From Gemmatimonadota bacterium (GTDB taxonomy: Bacteria; Gemmatimonadota; Gemmatimonadetes; Gemmatimonadales; GWC2-71-9): a DNA stretch of 64,000 bases. Positions 61,914 to 64,000 of the stretch are shown here, one piece after another. The translations under genes were made by a program, and so were the position numbers. Below the pieces are notes generated by a model that ran no database searches, was not told where the DNA came from, and worked only from the letters and a program-made list of their open reading frames with translations. The stretch covers positions 1 to 64,000 of the forward strand of contig QHUM01000044.1 in assembly GCA_003222135.1 (NCBI GenBank), given 5' to 3'. The number at the start of each line of letters is the position of its first letter. Within the stretch, counting starts at the first letter, position 1.

Positions 61914-62930
61914 ATGCGCGCGAGCACCGCTCGCCTGATGAACTCGCCGGTTCGCCTCGCGGACCTGACGTTCCCGCAGGTGAACCGGCTGATTCATCGC
62001 ACCCGCCTTGCCTTCATCCACCTCGACAACCTGCTGGCCTTCGGCAAGCGCGATCGCGACGGTCGGGTGGACGGCTACATCACGGCCTACCTCCCGGACG
62101 AGTGCCTGCTCGTGTTCTTTCGCAAGGGCGAGGCGGTCAACGCGGCGTCGCTCCACACCACGGGCCGGCAGGTGGTCACGATCACCGAGGCGCTCAAGCG
62201 GATGCGCGCCGAGGTGGAGCGTGGGGAGCTCGCCTATAGCGCTGCGCCGATGGAGCAGCTCGCGTGGATGTACCAGTCGTGCGCCGTGCCGCTCCAGCCC
62301 CGCGCCGTGGACGCCGGCAGCCCCGGCGCCCTGTTCCCGGCGTTGCAGCAGGAGAAGGTGAGCGGCGTGCTGGAGCTGATCTCGGACGGACGGGTCTCGT
62401 ACGCGCGCGTCGAGGACGGCCGGTTCGTCGGCGGTTACTATTGCGACAAGCTCGACGAGCAGCCGGTGGGGAAGTTCTTCGAGGCGCAGTTTCAGGCCGG
62501 GTCGGGGGGGGCCGCGCCCGCCATCTCGGCGGTGGTGTTCCCGCCCGCCGCCGACCTGCCGCAGCAGGCGCCGAACGCGTTGATCCACACCTACCGGGAG
62601 CTGTACTGGCGGATCGTCGACGAAGTGGACAAGGAGTTCCCCGGCGAGGCGAAGCGGCGCGCCCAGAAAGTCAGCGCCGGCATCCTGGAGCAGCACAAGG
62701 CGATCGGCATCCTGTCCGCCGCGCGCGGTGCCGAAACGCCGGACGCCGTGGTGCAGCCCGAGGAGCTCGCCGCCGCCCTGATGGACTGGTCGCGGCAGCT
62801 GCTCCAGGGCGTCGAGGTCATGATGCCCGGCACGGCGCCCAAGATTCTGCGCGAGGCGACGCGCGAGCATCGCTACGTGCTGCAGTCGGCCGGGTTTTAC
62901 GGGCAGCTGCCGTGGCCGGTGACGTGGTGA
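61914..62930 (+). CDS. Hypothetical protein, possibly DUF4388-like
   Basis: 338 residues, no signal peptide or membrane span. An N-terminal alpha/beta region (VNRLIHRTRLAFIHLDNLL, DGYITAYLPDECLLVFFRKGEAVNAASL) and a second one (ALFPALQQEKVSGVLELISDGRVSYARVEDGRFVGGYYCD) share the 'expresses-little-or-no activity' look of DUF4388/PATAN-type effector domains, where short beta hairpins follow a helix; the C-terminal 100 residues are helical. ATG 61914 has GGAGG only 3 nt before it, and ATG 61938 is another start. Confidence in the family is low. Confidence 0.6.
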   Translation: MRASTARLMNSPVRLADLTFPQVNRLIHRTRLAFIHLDNLLAFGKRDRDGRVDGYITAYLPDECLLVFFRKGEAVNAASLHTTGRQVVTITEALKRMRAEVERGELAYSAAPMEQLAWMYQSCAVPLQPRAVDAGSPGALFPALQQEKVSGVLELISDGRVSYARVEDGRFVGGYYCDKLDEQPVGKFFEAQFQAGSGGAAPAISAVVFPPAADLPQQAPNALIHTYRELYWRIVDEVDKEFPGEAKRRAQKVSAGILEQHKAIGILSAARGAETPDAVVQPEELAAALMDWSRQLLQGVEVMMPGTAPKILREATREHRYVLQSAGFYGQLPWPVTW

Positions 62931-62931
62931 C

Positions 62932-63759
62932 ATGTCCGGCACCCTGTACGTCGTGGCGACGCCGCTCGGCAACCTCGACGACCTCTCCCCCCGCGCGGCC
63001 GCGACCCTGAAGCAGGCGGCCGCGGTCGCGGCCGAAGACACCCGTCACACGAAGACGCTGCTCGTCCATGTCGGCTCACACGCGCAGCTGGTGAGCTTCC
63101 ACGCGCACTCCCCCGAGTCGGCGCTGCGCCGCATCCTGCACCTGTTGGGAACGGGCAAGGACGTGGCGCTCGTGACCGACGCCGGCACCCCCGCCGTGAG
63201 CGATCCCGGGGCTGTCCTCGTCGCCGCCGCGCGTGAGCGCGACGTCCCGATCGTGACCGTCCCCGGTCCGACCGCCGTCGCCGCCGCGCTCGCCGTGTCG
63301 GGTCTCCCGGCCGACCGCTATCTCTTCCTCGGGTTTCTTCCCCGCAAGGGAACCGAGCGACGCCGGCTGCTCGACACGGTAGCCAACAGCGAGTGGACGG
63401 TGGTGCTGTTCGAAGCGCCGCCACGCGTAGCGGAGCTGCTCGGAGATCTTGCGGCGGCGTGCGGTGGTGAGCGGCGCGCCGCCGTGGCGCGCGAGCTGAC
63501 GAAGGTATTCGAGGAGACGCGCACCGGGACCCTGACCCATCTCGCGGGTTATTACGCGGAGGCCCCCGCCCGCGGCGAAGTCACGGTTGTCGTCTCGGGC
63601 ACCGGCAAGCCCTTCCGGGAAGAGCGGCCCCCCGATCCGGAAGTACGCGCCCGCGCATTGCTCGCGCAGGGGATGACGCGCAAAGATGTGGTCGAGCGCC
63701 TCACGGAAGAGACGGGGATCACGCGCAACATCGCCTATCGGCTGGTCAACGAACTATGA
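62932..63759 (+). CDS. rsmI: 16S rRNA (cytidine-1402-2'-O)-methyltransferase RsmI
   Basis: 275 residues. LYVVATPLGNLDDLSPRA, AAEDTRHTKTLL, LVTDAGTPAVSDPGAVL, VPGPTAVAAALAVSGLP and FLGFLPRKGTERRRLL are the tetrapyrrole-methylase-like motifs of RsmI; C-terminal helix-turn-helix-like tail (GMTRKDVVERLTEETGIT). It methylates C1402 of 16S rRNA with RsmH. The ATG is one base after the previous stop. The DUF4159 gene starts within its last codons (ATGA). Confidence 0.95.
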   Translation: MSGTLYVVATPLGNLDDLSPRAAATLKQAAAVAAEDTRHTKTLLVHVGSHAQLVSFHAHSPESALRRILHLLGTGKDVALVTDAGTPAVSDPGAVLVAAARERDVPIVTVPGPTAVAAALAVSGLPADRYLFLGFLPRKGTERRRLLDTVANSEWTVVLFEAPPRVAELLGDLAAACGGERRAAVARELTKVFEETRTGTLTHLAGYYAEAPARGEVTVVVSGTGKPFREERPPDPEVRARALLAQGMTRKDVVERLTEETGITRNIAYRLVNEL

Positions 63760-64000
63760 CAGGCGGCGGTCGGGCGGTCAGGTGGACCGGCGGTCTGGTT
63801 CTGCTCTTGGCAACGGGTCTACCGACCGCCCGACCGCCCGACCGCCCGCGAGGGAGTCCTTTAGGGACCGCCGCCTCTCTCACCATCGGCCGCCTCCACT
63901 ACGATGGCGGCGGCGACTGGTACACGGGTCCCTCGAAACTCATGAACCTGCTCGGCGCGATCCGCCAACGCACCCGCCTCGCCGTGGACGAGCGGGAACG
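63756..64000 (+). CDS. DUF4159 domain-containing protein, N-terminal part (runs off the right edge)
   Basis: First 81 residues. A signal peptide (GLVLLLATGLPTA) is followed by a Pro/Arg stretch and then the start of DUF4159: LTIGRLHYDGGGDWYTGPSK, LMNLLGAIRQRTRLAVDERE. DUF4159 proteins are periplasmic or secreted and of unknown role. The 5' end is loaded with octanucleotide repeats (63766-63780 and 63824-63848), which encode the stretch between the signal peptide and the domain. ATG overlaps the rsmI stop by 4 nt. Confidence 0.75.
   Translation, partial: MTGGGRAVRWTGGLVLLLATGLPTARPPDRPRGSPLGTAASLTIGRLHYDGGGDWYTGPSKLMNLLGAIRQRTRLAVDERE
63766..63848. repeat. Facing octanucleotide repeats in the DUF4159 gene
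   Basis: Left: CGGTCGGGCGGTC-like units at 63766-63780. Right: three units of ACCGCCCG at 63825-63848 (reading GACCGCCC from 63824). Each is the reverse complement of the other, with about 43 nt between, so the 5' end of the gene can fold into a hairpin. The layout resembles the lolA repeat, but the unit differs in sequence and length. Confidence 0.7.

Overview
The window is a 64 kb piece of a GC-rich, didermic (outer-membrane) bacterial chromosome. Gene content points to Gemmatimonadota or a close relative: Lnt, LolA, a BamA-like barrel and SPOR proteins show an outer membrane; a secreted protease carries a C-terminal tail of the FCB type; most genes are packed with 4-nt ATGA/GTGA overlaps, and GTG starts are frequent. 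The phylum call is inference from gene style, not from a marker tree. No CRISPR array, transposase, integrase, plasmid origin or rRNA was seen; the region is core chromosome with small accessory insertions.

Layout. 1-11.5 kb, + strand: end of a primary sigma factor, yajQ, then a tightly coupled run rimO-hemL-SpoIID-like lipoprotein-small barrel-Gfo/Idh/MocA oxidoreductase-lnt-hyuA-hyuB-half-size TauE/SafE. 11.5-15.9 kb, - strand: a GAF/HD-GYP phosphodiesterase, a CsgG-like protein with TPR, a metallo-beta-lactamase-fold hydrolase and a Crp/Fnr regulator with a near-consensus promoter. 16-21.7 kb, + strand: rpmE-prfA-prmC-ylbF-like-tmk-ctpA-type protease-DUF2520 protein. 21.6-32.7 kb, - strand: lolA (its start lies in an inverted tandem repeat), DAHP synthase, an RNase Z-like hydrolase, a subtilase, then smc coupled to two SPOR-domain genes. 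32.7-38.7 kb, - strand: rpsF-rpsR-DUF2232-rplI-degV remnant-rsfS and a large metalloprotease/TolB/outer-membrane protein. 39.1-40.5 kb, + strand: a secreted JAMM protein and a carboxypeptidase-regulatory/plug protein.

40.5-60.6 kb is almost all - strand. ychF-pth-rplY-prs at 40.5-43.9 kb and ispE at 56.4-57.3 kb, with tRNA-Gln(UUG) at 53.5 kb, look like pieces of the ispE/tRNA-Gln/prs/rplY/pth/ychF neighbourhood found in other bacteria, here separated by about 12 kb of envelope and secreted-protein genes (Gld-type ABC exporter, di-heme cytochrome, PSMA-like M28 peptidase, SGNH hydrolase, RCC1-repeat lipoprotein). Beyond ispE lie a UPF0104 membrane protein, a degenerate Hpt protein and pdxJ. 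60.6-64 kb holds a lipoprotein, methylmalonyl-CoA epimerase, thioredoxin, a hypothetical protein, rsmI and the start of a DUF4159 protein.

Most worth following: (1) a MinD/ParA-like protein that has lost its P-loop, fused to a transmembrane helix and SPOR repeats, translationally coupled to smc and to a propeller-SPOR lipoprotein, suggesting a link between chromosome condensation and the septal wall; (2) an isolated cassette at 53.64-53.81 kb with a hairpin over a perfect Shine-Dalgarno, an 18-codon ORF and a strong terminator; (3) short-period inverted tandem repeats sitting on the 5' ends of lolA and the DUF4159 gene; (4) secreted JAMM and metalloprotease/TolB/BamA architectures; (5) promoter spacing that suggests leaderless mRNAs for prs and the Gld-type ATPase.
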